Positions 37,421 through 51,822 are shown, counted from the stretch's first letter. The stretch is 64,000 nt of DNA from Hofstenia miamia (GCA_004352715.1 SCFE01000002.1:4644954-4708953); one strand, 5' to 3'. A program made the numbers and translations. The notes: generated from the letters alone by a model not told the origin.

Positions 37421-40400
37421 CAAATATTGAAATTTTAGAAAGAACCTCCCTAGATGTTTGAATTTAAACAATAAAAGTCCTCTTAATTAATTAGTACGTT
37501 AGGTAATCAATGTACCATGCCACCCCGTAACAAAAATTCGTATAGCCGCCAAAGGTTAGCTGGTCCCGCAGAACACTAGTAGTGTGTTAGATTGTACATC
37601 TGCAGAATTGTAGTTTATGTAAAACGAAGTAACATTATATAAATTTATTACTCTCAGCAAAATGAGCTCACCAATGTGTAACCCTGCAAATAGTATTAAG
37701 TGGTTTCACATACAACTTAATAGGTATGGAATGAATAATATACAATTTCAACATTCAAAAAACATTTTTCTTAGCTGAGTTTCGAATTTGAAAATGCGTT
37801 GACATTCATAAAAAATTTAATTGCTTTTAAGGACGATCTCACTGCAATCGATTTTACAAAAATAAACGACAACATGTTGTTATCGCACAACCAAGCAAAT
37901 GTTTACAACAAAATTTGATTTCTTCACGAAAGCTTAAGTAATTATCGATTTGTAGTAACTTTGATTTGGGAATTTAATCTTAGCAGAGAATTAAAGGCAA
38001 ACATCATATCTTCAAAGCATGACAATAAGAAGTTGACCGCGCATTTTAACAAGTCGATATTCTTATTTTTATAAAATGTTCATAGAAATTTTCTCAAAAT
38101 AGGTATGCATAATTATGGACATACTTTGTATTTGCAATTTTTTACTGACATTATATATGCAAAATAGCAATGTATAGTATTATTTTAATACCAATATATT
38201 ATGAAATTTTACAAGCACGAAATATTATTGAACAAGATCCCATTCTTTCTTATCTTGACCCATAATGTAGCATTGCCTTCGCAACCAAAATGAATCTTGT
38301 TATATAAAGGTATATATGACCCCAGATTTGATTGTGAGAAAAATTTATCAACGATCCATACAGACATAAATTGCTTAAATCAACTTAGCCTTAAATCACC
38401 GGGCAGCCATTTTTAAGGACAATCCATTTTTCTGCATTTACAAAGAAATTGACAATTGTGAGGCATGGACAGGTCTTTGGGGAGCATAATTTAGTGTAAT
38501 TATGACAAATTCTATTAAAGCGTGAAGAATAAAAAATTTTCTTTGAACATTTCGAATTTTGGAAAAGATTTAAATTCTCTCCATACCTAATGGTCAAGTA
38601 ATTATAAAATTTTGAGTCAGTGGAAACAACAAAGAACTTTGGTTGTTTCTTGATATATGCAAATATATCCCAATCCTTTGATGCGTGCGCAAACCAGAGG
38701 TTGCGGACTAAAAGCAAAAATCAAAGACCAGACTTTATTGCGTGGTGTTTCACATTGAGCATAGCGTTAATATTTTTTATGTTAAATATAATCTTTTAAA
38801 ATTTTTTTATATGATGATGAACAATTCTCAAAAATCCCTGGGCTGTTTAATTTTTTCTTGGTAAGAGAAGACTTCTCGTTGATTGTTCTAATAAAGGATA
38901 TTACCCCAAAAATTGGATTGAGTTATCAATACTTGGTATTGATTGTAGATAGTTTATACAATATCTATGCATATAGTTATAATTTTGTTACATGTATAAA
39001 AAATCTTAAAGTAAGTAAAAATTATTCTGTTATAAATTTTGGTTATTAATTTTTGATAAATAGTGCCTTCGTTTAAATTAATAAACAATGGTTTCTAAAT
39101 TGACTTATAAACATAAGTGCTTTAAATGTTGCATGTACATTGTGCATTGTATATGCTCTTCTTTTTTTCCATTTCAATCCTTATCAATAAAAAGGTGATT
39201 GCAACGAATAATATATTTAATCTGATCTAAAGAACCTAAAAGGAAATTAGGGCGAATACTTTCTATTATATCCCCATCCTAAAACATTAATTACTAAAAA
39301 TACTTACTAGTAATCTCCATTTTATCCATAGACTTAGCGTTTGACTAGGAAAAATGACATTTAGCTCAAGACGAAACATGTCTTAACAGCTACTATGAAA
39401 TAATATTAAACCTGCTATTTTATTTCCATTTCTTAATAATTAAATTTCTTCTTAGACTTTAAATATTCTTAAAAATTGTTAAATTAAAATGAAGATTATT
39501 AGAGGAATGTAGCATACCATTCGATTTATTAGTTAGCTAATCGTTTAAATATTAAATTTTACGGAAAATTTATTAATGATTCTCCAGATTTAAATTAATA
39601 TTTAAGTAGCACTTCACTTGGTGAAGCCTTAATAACTTATATTGAAAATTCCTCATTGCTAATGAAATGCTAAAATATTGGGTGTCCCTTCTTTACAAAC
39701 GACTCTTTAACAATATCCATTAATAAAAACGCAATTATCGAAGTACGTCTGAAAGCAAGTTTAACCATGCAATGTATTTCAACCTTATTATCTACATGTA
39801 GAATTGAAATGCTCAAGAAGTTCAATTTTAGTCATAAATTAGTATGTATTAGCTTTTTGCGCCTTCAGTCGTAGTCCGCGGGTGGCTTTGAGCCACTACC
39901 ACGACCAGAAAATATTATCTATGACGTTTCACTGTCGTATTATTGAATTTATGATGGTTCAACCAGCTTCCGTTTGTAAATGTGCATAAAAAATTTGTGC
40001 CACATCTTACCAGGGTTGCCGCGTATCTGGATCAAGTTGTATATATAACTTTAACAAGGGGGTGTTAACAAAGTAGGCTGAGCCCCCTGAAAACCCCTCA
40101 AGTACACTCCTGCCATGGATCATTCTGGATTTAAAATGCTAACAGAAAAATGTATTCATTCTTATGGTAAATTTTTAACTAAAATATCTTCAAATGGACA
40201 ATGAAAATACAATAACAAAGATTTTTTATACAAATTTAATAAGAGCTAATTACATGTTTGGTAAATAATCTAAATATTAGGACTTGCTTAAAACAACCAC
40301 GCATTGAAAGTAATGTGTAGTTGTCTGTCTCTCTCCGTTAAAGTGTTCAATACAACTCAAGAAATGCGCGTGTGTTTTAAAGTTTTCTTCGGGGAAATCT

Positions 40401-41218
40401 TCCTCGTTGTGAATTGAATATGAATCAGGAAATATTCTCTCCAAGGCACCCTGCGTCCTACCTAGTGCTCACTTCTTTTTAAATTTTTTAAAATATTTTT
40501 CTTTGTAAAACATTACTTAAATATTTGTATAAAATGCTTGCAGCACTTACATGTACATCAAACTTAAGTCTTAAATAATAAGCAATAATAAATTATTAAA
40601 CTCGAACATCTCTGGGATAATTACTTCCTTACTATTAATAAGGCGTCATTCTGGTGAAGACAAAACATAAGTATCAATAGTTAAGGAAGCCACTTTCTTA
40701 AAAGTCAGTGTATTGGAATAATGTAGTAAGCTTGAATGATAAATATAGGAAGTGACATAATGATTTACATTTTTATAAATTGTCCAATTTGAAATGTAGA
40801 TGTGAAATGCTTTTAGTAAAAGCGATTAGCGCATAGAAACATTTACTTTATCTGTCTTACCAAATTTACAAGCAATGAGATTATTATCAGTGGGCAATGA
40901 GACTCACACATGCTAAGCTATGACCCGTTCTTTTGACACATACACATAATAATATATTTATAGTATGAATGTCTAAATCAGCACATCCAATTAAACAATA
41001 AAGGATTGCCAATATTCAACCTTAGCCAATCATCATTCATTTGTTGCTTGCNTCCACTTAAAATGTTTTCCTAGCATTCCCCCCTCCCCCAGGAGATTAT
41101 AAACTGTTTATGAATATGCATGTTTTATATACGCTGTTTTGAAAAGGAAATTAGCGCATACCTTTTGTAAATTTTAGGAGTACGCCCCTGGTTGGCCTAT
41201 ATAAATGTACATAGTCTT
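37421..41218. other. AT-rich DNA, no recognised gene
   Basis: A 108-codon minus-strand frame (38391-38717) contains several Cys and aromatic residues but no motif I recognise, and there is no exon support. Around 40040-40125 a GC-richer stretch (ggctgagccccctgaaaacc, then agtacactcctgcc) resembles eroded mobile-element ends, and agtacgcccctggttgg near 41180 is similar. A single ambiguous base sits at 41052. Confidence 0.45.
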
Positions 41219-41246
41219 TTATATATATATATATGTATATATATAT
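41219..41246. repeat. (TA)n microsatellite with GTATAT interruption
   Basis: Two TA runs separated by a TG variant unit. Confidence 0.9.
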
Positions 41247-42741
41247 GGATTATTTTGCATTATAGTTGATACACATGTTTTTCTCAAAATTCATACTCTC
41301 AGAATGATCCACTAGTAAACCTGATGAGTAAGCACACAAATTGATTGTTTTACTTGGTCGTTTGTCTATTGCAGTAATTGTATTATCAAATTTGCATAAC
41401 ACTAGATGCGATTTTCATTGATGGAAACTACTAAAATCAGATCTAGCAATGGCTAGGTTTTTTGGCCCATAGATTCAGTGCCATTTCTGTCTGTAATTTT
41501 TCGCAAAATATAATTTAGTTTTTAGGATATTTTAGAAATTTTTAAATTTTCCTAAGTCTATGAGATCAATTTTGAATTTCAACTCAATAGTAAGAGAAAA
41601 GATCTCGTTTCACAAATATTCAGATTACTATGACATTTTTGTTTTTCCTTGCGCTATGATAGATGGTATTGGAAAACAGGATTTCATCCTCTGTTAAAAA
41701 TAGTGAATTATATAAGCGTAGTTGAGTCATCATGTATGTTTGCCTCCCGCTATTAGATTTTGAAATAAAAACAAAGGAAACTAGACTATCTATAAATAGA
41801 TGGCAGGAAGCTACGGCAAATGCAGAATTTTGCTCAGGTGATCATTAGAATTGCATTGACTGAATAAATGTAGAAAAACGTAGCTGTAGGCTATAATAGT
41901 ACACAATTATAAGAAAACAGCATAGTTTTTATAGGATAAATTGATGTCATGTTAAAATAAGACTGAGAATCCCTGACTATGAATTTGACGCGTGCAGTGA
42001 GTTACCTAATTAACTATAACTGATGGACATCCAGTATATTTTAGCACAGGTGTCTTCTTCTCTTTCAGTTACAACTGGGAGTTAAAGTGAATTTGGCGGG
42101 AAATTGACGCAAATTTTGAAATGAAATTAGTGAAAATGACATGTTTCTTTGACAGAACTCCACTGTTACAATTTTGTTAACAAATTAAATACATCCATCT
42201 AATATAGGGCATTGTTTATTAATATAGTATTAAATCACATGTTCAGAGTTATTTACTCTGCTGTATATCTTTTCAAAAAACGCACTTCTCAGGATTTTTG
42301 TCTGAATGAATCTCTAAGATTCAATGGTAAAGCAATACATGAAATTAGGCTATGAGATTTCGCATGTAATGAAATTGTTAAAATGGTTCTGTGAGATAAA
42401 AATATTTCAAGAGAAAAAAAATACAAACAAGATGATCAGAGACGCATGTTTTTGAAATATTGTTGAAATATTTAGAGAATCTTGAATTTTTTTTGCAAGC
42501 AATTGAATTCTTTAAATAATTTTCACGAGCTTAAAGATATTTTAAATATTCTTCGAGAACTGTTTTTGCAGAGTTTCTTAAGAAATATCAAAAATTCTAT
42601 ATGAATGAAGTCATTATTATATAAATCGCAAAAATGAATCTGAAGCTATTTTTATTACTTTTGTCCATTATTCAAACTTTAATCATCTATGATCGATGAG
42701 CAACAAGCAGGTATAACACAGTGTACACAATCAAGCCAGGG

Positions 42742-42742
<1 letters not shown>
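41247..42742. other. AT-rich DNA, nothing recognised
   Basis: No supported gene or repeat up to the next TA tract. Confidence 0.5.

Positions 42743-42783
<41 letters not shown>
42743..42783. repeat. (TA)n microsatellite
   Basis: About 20 uninterrupted TA units, fully resolved in the assembly. Confidence 0.95.
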
Positions 42784-42785
<2 letters not shown>

Positions 42786-43391
42786 TTCAACAATATTCTC
42801 CTCAAAAATTTTGGGTACTGTGAATTTCAATTGAGCATTTTTACTTTGATTAGACTTAAAAATAATTTTTCAAGCCAACACAAAAGCTACTGTCAAATTG
42901 TCCTTCAATAGTTTCCAAGCAAAACAAACTTAGTGCTAAAATCATGTATCTATAAATTATTCTTATATAAATTTGAATATTGCATTTCTCTATATTTATT
43001 TTCAATATAGTTCGTTATATATCATGTATATGTTTATTTTTTTGCATTCAAAAGAACATTGCATATCAAAACTATCTTCTTAAAGATCGTTAAATACAAT
43101 TAAATTTCTTCAAGTATTTTTAAATTTTGCTTTATTGACCAAAACATCAATATCTTTAAAGATTCTTTAAAATAATTCAATTTCTTTAATTATTTTACTG
43201 AAAATTGAATTTTCTTTAAAGTTTCTGAATGAATATCAACTAGAGTTGACGGCTAAGACATACCTTTTGGTTTCAACTCTAAAAACAAGTTTTATTTTTT
43301 CGTGATACATATTTTGAAGAATAGTATTTGAATTAATTACATATTTGATATTGAGAGTAGTTTGACTTTCACGAATTTGATGTATAAATTC

Positions 43392-44651
43392 CCAAATAGC
43401 AAGCCATTAATGGACCGACAATGGGCCATTGATGGCCGATGACCGCTGGGGAATTAATGGGCCATTGATGTATACCCGACAATGACAAAGTGGTGAGCCA
43501 ATAATAGCCAATTGGTCGCAAACTGTAAGTTTTGATTGCAAAGCATTACTTTTATATATAAAACAACAGCTTCTTATATCTAAGTAGTTCAAACTTTGCT
43601 GTTTGAAAATAAACAAGCCTGTCAAAGAGGAGAAGAATATCTTCAATATCCTGTCAAGCATATTCAATACAAACATTTAATAGAAATTTGAATATAAATG
43701 ATAATAAGCATAAAAATCTGCCAATCTTAACAAACATTTAAAATTTCAAAATTAAGTACTATGTTGAAATAGTAATTTTCAAATCGTGGAAAATATCCTA
43801 GCTTTTATATATTATAGTTAATTTCAAGATTTCTAATATGCATGAATAAATTATTTTGAAATTTCACTTAACGTATATTATAAATTTCTACAAATTAAAA
43901 ATTTCAAGAAAGCTTTTCGCAATTCCTTTTTTTATATTAAACGGATCTAGGAATCAAAATAATAAGTGAGTTCTATTTGCAAGCATCTGTTCATTGATTA
44001 TTGATTACAAGGTTGTCACTGATGCCGCCAATGGCCCACCAATGGGCCACTGGTGGCATCAGTTGTCACAAACACCACATTTTCCTACCAGCAGTTCACT
44101 GATGATGTCCAATATAATATTATGAGTTAGAATTCGTAACTTGGTATAAATTGCTTGAGATAAGAGCACAGTTGGAACTGTGTATAACATATTATCCTAA
44201 TGATTGAACACCTTGCTTCAAACCATTGAATTCATTATACACTGCTCATAAAGACAAGAGCTGCCATACTAGATTGTTTTGTCAACTACTGAAGGGTAAG
44301 TAATTTCATTTTTAATGAAATTCAATTTGATCAGGCAAAATTGTAAATCATTGTAATTAGTATTTGTTCACTAGATGGCAGATCAATCCAGTAATGCCAT
44401 TAATGGGCCATTGTCTTACCATCAATGGTCTAAAAGAAACTGATAAATATTAATTTTTGAAAGTTGAAATTTAACTTTAATACAATGCACATATAATATA
44501 ATATAATATAATAATTTCTTTGTAAAATTGTGGAATTTTAAGATTTTTAATACTTTTTGTTTTGTTGGTTATGGTTGGCAAAGGAATGGCCATTATTGGC
44601 TATTGAACCCATTAATGGACCACTGGTTATCAGGCAATGCTTGCTATTTGG
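43392..44651. mobile_element. Palindrome-rich non-autonomous element with 13-bp TIRs
   Basis: CCAAATAGCAAGC at 43392-43404 is matched by its exact reverse complement at 44639-44651, giving a 1,260-bp unit. Inside the left end (43404-43512) and near the right end (44390-44430, 44585-44625), words such as CCATTAATGG (self-complementary), GGGCCATTG and GGCCATTATTGG recur as subterminal repeats. An imperfect hairpin (ACTGATGCC...GGCATCAGT) sits at 44018-44063. No transposase is encoded. The short frames at 43407-43676 (-) and 44557-44745 (+) simply translate these words. About 300 bp around the hairpin recur at 15125-15430, so it belongs to a dispersed family. Subterminal repeats plus TIRs fit a MITE-like DNA transposon. 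A clear target-site duplication was not seen, so the superfamily is unknown. Confidence 0.6.
44018..44063. repeat. Hairpin core of the dispersed element
   Basis: Nine-base outer arms (ACTGATGCC and GGCATCAGT) enclose a partly paired GGCCC...GGGCC inner stem. The related copy keeps the outer arms but has a short 6-base loop (CTGATGCC, actcct, GGCATCAG at 15380-15401). Conservation of the pairing while the loop changes suggests the foldback itself is a feature of the family. Confidence 0.7.
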
Positions 44652-45587
44652 ATTATCTTTAAGTTTACCTGGTCACCATATCCGGTTCATTTTTCTCAGA
44701 TTACCCGAAATAGGCAAAACCGAACTGTATCTTTTTGAGTGCTAATCTAATATTAAAGCAAACATTTCTGTCTATCTTTACAAAGTTCTACTTTTTCGAA
44801 ATTGCGCCGTGCAATATTCATCCTTCTTCCGTTTTCATGTTACATTATATCGCACATTTACAATACATAGTAATAATTAACGAAGCGTTCCAATTAAGTG
44901 TTACAGTATTTAATATTACTTAGTTGTTACTCAAGCAGTATTATTGTTCCTTTGTTAACATTTAGGTATCTCTGGTTATTATTATAACAATTTTAAGAAG
45001 TAGATACATAAATTCCGTAAATAAATATATTATTAATTAATTATTATCTTACATAGTTGAATTTACTCCTACTTCAACTTGTTTACCCATTCCATTTATT
45101 ATTTTTTTCGGTTCAAATACCTACATGAATTCCATTCCTGGTCTATTGAGTTTCTTCATTGACTCATAACATTAAGTCACTCCCACTTTAACAGCAAATG
45201 TACAGTCGAATTCTTTATTCAATGAATGTGAACCTATTGGAGATATTGACTTAATGCTTGAAGTCAGTGCTGGTCAACATCACTTGTTACAATAACTATT
45301 CATTTTACAAAAGCATTCATTAATATGTTGATAAAACAGAATTTAGAAGTTTATGAAGTAATTTACTTTCCATGAACTCTACAAAAAACAATGCGAATTG
45401 CAACATACATCATTTTCACATTATTTCCAAAGTTTTTTTAAGCACAACGTGTATTAATGATATTCCATAATCTAAATGACAACAAGGTAGATTAGGAGTA
45501 GAATTACAAGTTGAAATCTTTGTATCATTGTTATCAATATTTTTTTTAAAATCAAATACAGAATAATTTAACCGCATTTTAACCTGT
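44652..45587. other. AT-rich DNA, nothing recognised
   Basis: No supported gene or repeat. Confidence 0.5.
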
Positions 45588-45655
45588 CCGGCTCCTAAAT
45601 TTTAACCGGATATAAACGGGCTCGGGCGGATTAACAGGCCTTAACCTGACTGGAT
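45588..45655. repeat. GC-word island followed by (TA)n
   Basis: A short stretch with reiterated CCGG, ACCGGAT and CGGGC words (cgggctcgggcgg) precedes a (TA)n tract at 45663-45695. It resembles the AACCCG-word cluster at 60.4-60.7 kb in style. Confidence 0.45.
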
Positions 45656-45659
45656 CTAG

Positions 45660-45662
<3 letters not shown>

Positions 45663-45695
<33 letters not shown>
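45663..45695. repeat. (TA)n microsatellite
   Basis: About 16 TA units. Confidence 0.95.
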
Positions 45696-45698
<3 letters not shown>

Positions 45699-48600
45699 GT
45701 TATAAAAGTATGATATATTTCAATAAATTCAAAGTTAATTTTAAATATTGCAAATATTCACATAAATGTAACAAGCTGAGTTTTAAAAAACAAGTGTATA
45801 TCCAATCTGAACAAGAAATTTTTCGATTGCTAATCTTTGATATTGACAAATTGCTGAGCCGAATTTTGGATAAAATTAAGTTGTAGCTTAGCAACTTTTT
45901 TCTTACATAATTTGATAAAAATTTGGGCAAATTCTTAGAGAAATCCTAGTAATATATTAAGTTATTCAATATCTTATCAAGTTTCATAATTTATGGAAGT
46001 TGCAAATTATTATACGCGTCATTGAATAGGGAAACTCATGATCTTTGACGATATTTTTATATCCAGCATAGTTAAATAATCTCATTAAAAAGTTTGACGA
46101 TACCAATGAAATGTATGCAGTTTTGAAGAACGTTTTCTCATTGGTTTGGAATTAAATGCTTAATTGCCATTTCAAATCAAATTTTACAGATGTATATTAA
46201 TATATTCATTGTCTAAATAAGTTAGCATTTTCGAATATGAAGCTATCAAAGCAGAAGAACTACTAAATTAAGGTTGCAATTTAAAATCAAAAGTAGCTGT
46301 TTACTGCCCTAATTTATTTGTCTTATAAGAACAAATTTTTATTAAGTTTACATCATTTTCGAAGTGCATCTATTGATAGGTGCAATGTATATTTACAAGG
46401 AATAATAAAATTATTTAAGTCTGTAGGTTGAAGATTGAATCTAATTTATTCAATTAGAAATTCAGGCCAAAATGCAAATTTTTAATAACATTATTTAAAG
46501 AAAGCAAGCGTTGATTATAGGTTAATATATTCCGTTGAAAATTACAAGACACTCGGTTATCAGTAAATATTTTATAAAAGTTATGTCACAACGACAAAAG
46601 ATGGAATTCTAATGAATTTATAATCTTGTAGGTACTCAAGAAATCTTTACGACTTTTTGCTTTTTGACATTACGATATTTATGGTTTTCAGAGAATTTCC
46701 CAATTAGTTAGAAGATGATTGTAAAATCCATTGTTAATTACATGCATGTAGCCTTCATATTTCTAATGTGTCGCATTCTAGCCTCATCCAAATAATAACA
46801 TGTATTTTTAAGGCAATCATAATTTTAATGAGGTTCGTTGTTAAATACATTTATTCTAAATTTCCTTATTTATTTATATTTTACAGATACAAAACTAAAA
46901 TAAATGAAAATAACTATTTAACATGTTTTCTTTGCGTCTAAAAATTTTACAAAAAATATATGAAAACTCTATTTACTACTTATTTTCCATGGCTACGTTT
47001 ACTATGATTAACACAAACATTAACTTTTCACTATGGGCATATCCTAGAAAGTGGATAAAAATTTGTCAATTTTCTTGGCCGCTGGTATCGGATAGAGACC
47101 GTCGAGGTCAGTCTTTTTATTTGTACAAGAGAAACCGAAGCATATAAAGTGACCATTTTTGTTTAGTATTTATATTATATATGTCAAGTCATATTTGCAA
47201 TTAATACTATATTTGTTAAAATACACTTTATTAATTATGCCCAGAAAAATTGCACCGCACTGAATTGGGACCGAGTCTAAGAAAATGAACACAGAATGGA
47301 AAGAGTACGGTACTTTTCTGCTTAAAGAATGATATTTGTCTGATATTTTATGTTAAGTGGTGTATTTGGCTTCACAAAGAAATTAGGCTGAACTTAGCCA
47401 AAATGTCAACACATTTACATTTCTGTGTGAAATTAATCAGTCTTAGTGCCCCCACTAAACAACAAGAAGAGAATATCTGCTTTGAAAGAACGATAAAACA
47501 GTAGATTTTGTAAAATTCTGTGCACTACTATACATTTACTTAAATTGGTACACCCATGCATCAATATACAATTATTAGTTTTGGATAATTCTTTATGCAC
47601 TAACTGTATAAGTAATTTCTTAAAAACCCTTTCTCTATTAAACACACCATGCTACACTACCTAGAGAACGTTTATCAAGTTTTCAAAATAGGGAAAATCT
47701 AAATTTCTAAGTCATAAATGTGAAAAACTCTTGTAACTTCAACATTATCAATCAATCACATATATTTATTCCCAACATAATTGGCATTTTTTAGAATAAA
47801 ATTTCAGAAGTGTTACAATAACTTTGAACATATTTTAAATTCTGTGCATAATATAATATTAATAAAATGCATACCAAATTAGATATTACAGTCATTGGAC
47901 ATTAAGTCCAGCGACTGGATACAATAGCTATTTGTCAAAAAATCAAGCTAAAATGCACATCTTCTGCACTATTCTTCACTTGAGTGAACTCTGAATTTGC
48001 GAAATATTATAGTACGATAAAAAATAAAAATTTCATTAGGTGAAATAATTTATTAAGATATTTTCTGCTTCGAGGTACATTAATAAAACGCCTTGTGGTG
48101 TAGACAAAATTTGACAAGGAAATTAATACATTTTTTTATTCTGTCAAAGTTTACATTAATGTAATGAAAAATGTAGAATAAGCCTTCTCCGTAATTTTCA
48201 AATTGATTCTCTAAATCATAAGATATTATCACATTTCGAAAATATTATAATTATGCTTGTGGAATTGGTTTTGGATATTGGATGCCGAAATAGGCAGCAT
48301 TTTGAATTTTGAGTGAATTTCGACCGAAAACAAGAAAATTGGTTTTGAGTTTCCTCACCGTAGTAGATGGGGGTACACAACTCATTTAATAAATGCTTTG
48401 GGAAATAAGGCAAAAATGAATTATTTCATATATTTTATATGAATTCTCAATATACAGTTGTACTTATAGAATATTATATCAAAACCTTTTACATAGGGGT
48501 GTAATTTTTTTAGAAATATATCACACTTTCATTTTCCTACAATCATTTTATCTCGTCTTTAAACCGAGCACACACAGACTTTTACGACAACTGGCAATTA

Positions 48601-51497
48601 TCTTGTATAGCAAAGCCCAATCATGCAATTGTACTAAGTAAACGTATTCTGCTTTTTTGATATTTGTTGTTGATTTTATGATTAATAAAGTTACCGATGA
48701 CTCCTTAATTATTAGAATTACCATATTATTCTTAATGGCAATGTGGGCCAATGTGCATTAATGGGGTTTCATTAGTAACAAGAGAAATTTCAATCAGGGT
48801 TCTGCGAGATTAGTGTATACCAATTTGAGTCCTATAAAATTTTGAATTTCTTCCCATTACCAGTCCTATTCCACATGCTGATCCCGTGATCCATTAATTC
48901 CTCAATTCATACAAGTGGTCTAGATTATTTGAAAGGCTTTAGAACATTAAGAAGTTATTTATAAAAATAGGTGGTGCAAATGCCATACTGGTTTTTGTTA
49001 CACTGAATTAATTTAGTCGCAGAATAAGTTAAGATAAAATTGGTACCAAGCTAGTCGTTAGGGAAGAACCTTTGCTGCGCTATCCATTTTGGATTTCCTC
49101 TTTTGAACTTCTAGATTTTTAAATTGAAATTATACTGTTAATTTCTATTTCGTTAAGTACTATTAACTCAATCAAGCAATTCATTTTACGGCAATTGACG
49201 ATATTAAGTATACTCCAATTTTATAGACAGCTTCTGGATAGTTTGGCATGAAGAAGTTTAATAATGATAATAGACTAAATCGTTTATATACGTTTAACAT
49301 CAATCTTGGTTGTTTGGTTCTTACATTCTCTCAAATTGTTGATTGTGCTAACACAGGATGTTCCAAATCAAAGGAAAAACTTTTCAGAGTTTTTTGAACC
49401 GTTAACGTTAAAACGAACTGTGAAATGGTTGGAAAGTATTTTTCAAAAGGCTTACAAAAAACAGTAATTATCCAAAAATTCAAAATTAACACAATTATAT
49501 GCTTTCGCTGACAATCAGCAAGAAAACAACATGCTTAGAATACGAAGTTATTGCGTTGTTCAGGTCATCTCGCGTGAGATTCTTGCATTATTCTATTCTT
49601 CTGCATTCCTCTATGTTGATGATAATGATACACTCTGGCCTTAAATGTGGGGAATGAGACAATAATCTTCTTTTGCATCACCTCGAGATCGCATTTTCTT
49701 CACCAAATGATGCTTCTCAAGATTATCGAACTTCATTTGCGTAATGAGGTGATGGTTGGTGAGACCATTCAATTTTTTACAACGTTGGTAGGACGTGAGT
49801 CAGGAGCACCTGAACATAGTTCTGGGGATTCACATGTTCAGCTGAATTAGAATGAACATGCAAAATGTAAATGTTTAGATTAAGATTATAGGTTAAAACA
49901 TTTTTTTAAGTAAAACTACTTGACTTGAACTGTGTATACTCCGGCTTTCCTGAATAAGAATTTATTTATCCTTGTTCACGAATTAAGAGAAACTTGTTCT
50001 TTGTATTGCGATATCCTGCATATACAGTCCCTCTAATTTGTGTAATTGAATTTCTAGTAAGTTAATAATATGTAGTCTAGAAACGTTTGCTAAAGACTAT
50101 AGAATGCATATTTATAAATTCAAGTTAATCTTTGACGAAGATCTAGTATTTATAGTAAGCTTGCGTTTACCAATTTGAACCTGATTATGTGTTTAAATTT
50201 TAAAGTTCATTGTGATTTCCATAAACAAAGCAATTTTGGGCATAAATATGCAGTCATATTTGTGTAAAATAAATTTGCAACAATTAAGTAAAAATTTATT
50301 TCTGTCAATCGTCTTTGACTTCGTTTGTACTTTAATTATTCCAAACAGCCATATCGTTTTTTTTCAATACCCAGAAATGAATGCCAAAACTAGGTTCTGA
50401 GGTTTAACATGAAAATGTGAAAGACAACTATGCCTTCAGTTATGGCAAGTTATGAGAGATAAAGTATATTGTTAAAATTGTGAAATAAATTCACAAAATT
50501 CTCTGCCTACTAATAGGCAATTGATGTTGGGCTAGATTATGATAATAAAAGGCGTGAAGCAATTATTATTCTAAAATTGTAAATTTTCGAGAATATTTTT
50601 AAATGAATTGAGGCTCTCTCAGACATATTTTGTACAGTACACTAGGGAAAATAAATGTTAAGTTCGTTTGTATGAGTTCCCTTTTAATCATGTCTGTTTA
50701 ATAAATCTAACCACAGAACCTGTTGAAGTATTGAATTTAGTGCCACTCAACTATAAAATCTGTTTTAACTTTTAACCGTGATATAATTATGTTTGGGGAA
50801 TTACATAAAATATTATGGGACAAAATCCAAAATATTGTAGGATAAAGGTAATAATTGTATACATGACTGACATTCAATGAACTTCGGTCTTTTCTTTTAC
50901 ACTGTTTACACAAATAAATAAAGATGAAAGTGTTTCCCCACTTTGTCTATTACAAATGCGAAATATGTCACGGAATAACTTTTATTCGTTGACGAAACTT
51001 TCAAAATTCTGCGTAATAGTTTATATCAATATTATACGTTCTCAAAAATTATACCTACTATTGAGAGTTGAAGAGCATCATCATAGTGATTCTAATCCAA
51101 TATGCTAGGAAATACGTTGTAACGAAAAGTCAACTAGGAAACAAATTTGAAAGCTTTATGCTTCAATGTAGTCCTCTACGATAAATATCTCAACTAATGA
51201 AAACGATACTCTCCATTGCTTTAGGAATATATGTACATATGCATAAATTTGTGTAAATATATATATTCCATATGTATACAGTGTATAAATTTATACAATT
51301 GCCTTTTACTTTCTGTAGAAAAATAAAGCTTGTCTAAATTCACTCAACTGTATACGCACCTAGATGAATATCAAAGCAAACCTTCCAGTCAAATTGGCGT
51401 TTTCAACTCTGTGATCCCTCATATCAATACATTCAAACTAAATTTGTGGAATATGCAAATCCCCTAACAGCAAAACATTGCCTATGTCTTGAGAATG
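45696..51497. other. AT-rich DNA, no recognised gene
   Basis: Only short frames occur. A weak patch at 48825-48900 repeats TCC words (gagtccta, ttcccatt, cagtcctattcc, gatcccgtgatcc), in the style of the 37.2 kb cluster. A patch at 48735-48775 (gggccaatgtgcattaatgg) recalls the GGGCCATTAATGG words of the 43.4-44.65 kb element. The segment 49355-49860 is slightly less AT-rich and could be a decayed element, but no motif was recognised on either strand. Confidence 0.45.
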
Positions 51498-51784
51498 ATA
51501 TATATATATNNNNNNNNNNNNNNNNNNNNNNNNNNNNNNNNNNNNNNNNNNNNNNNNNNNNNNNNNNNNNNNNNNNNNNNNNNNNNNNNNNNNNNNNNNN
51601 NNNNNNNNNNNNNNNNNNNNNNNNNNNNNNNNNNNNNNNNNNNNNNNNNNNNNNNNNNNNNNNNNNNNNNNNNNNNNNNNNNNNNNNNNNNNNNNNNNNN
51701 NNNNNNNNNNNNNNNNNNNNNNNNNNNNNNNNNNNNNNNNNNNNNNNNNNNNNNNNNNNNNNNNNNNNNNNNNNNNNNNNNNNN

Positions 51785-51822
<38 letters not shown>
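51498..51822. repeat. (TA)n tract containing a 275-base assembly gap
   Basis: AT runs flank 275 Ns (51510-51784), the largest gap in the window. Confidence 0.95.

Noticed and set aside
38391-38717. 108-codon minus-strand frame with several Cys
   Set aside because: No domain pattern, no acceptor or donor at sensible positions, and length is attainable by chance in 64 kb.
49355-49860. Segment starting acaggatgttcc as a mobile-element end with a 67-codon frame
   Set aside because: The end-like phrase has no inverted partner and the frame has no recognisable motif on either strand.
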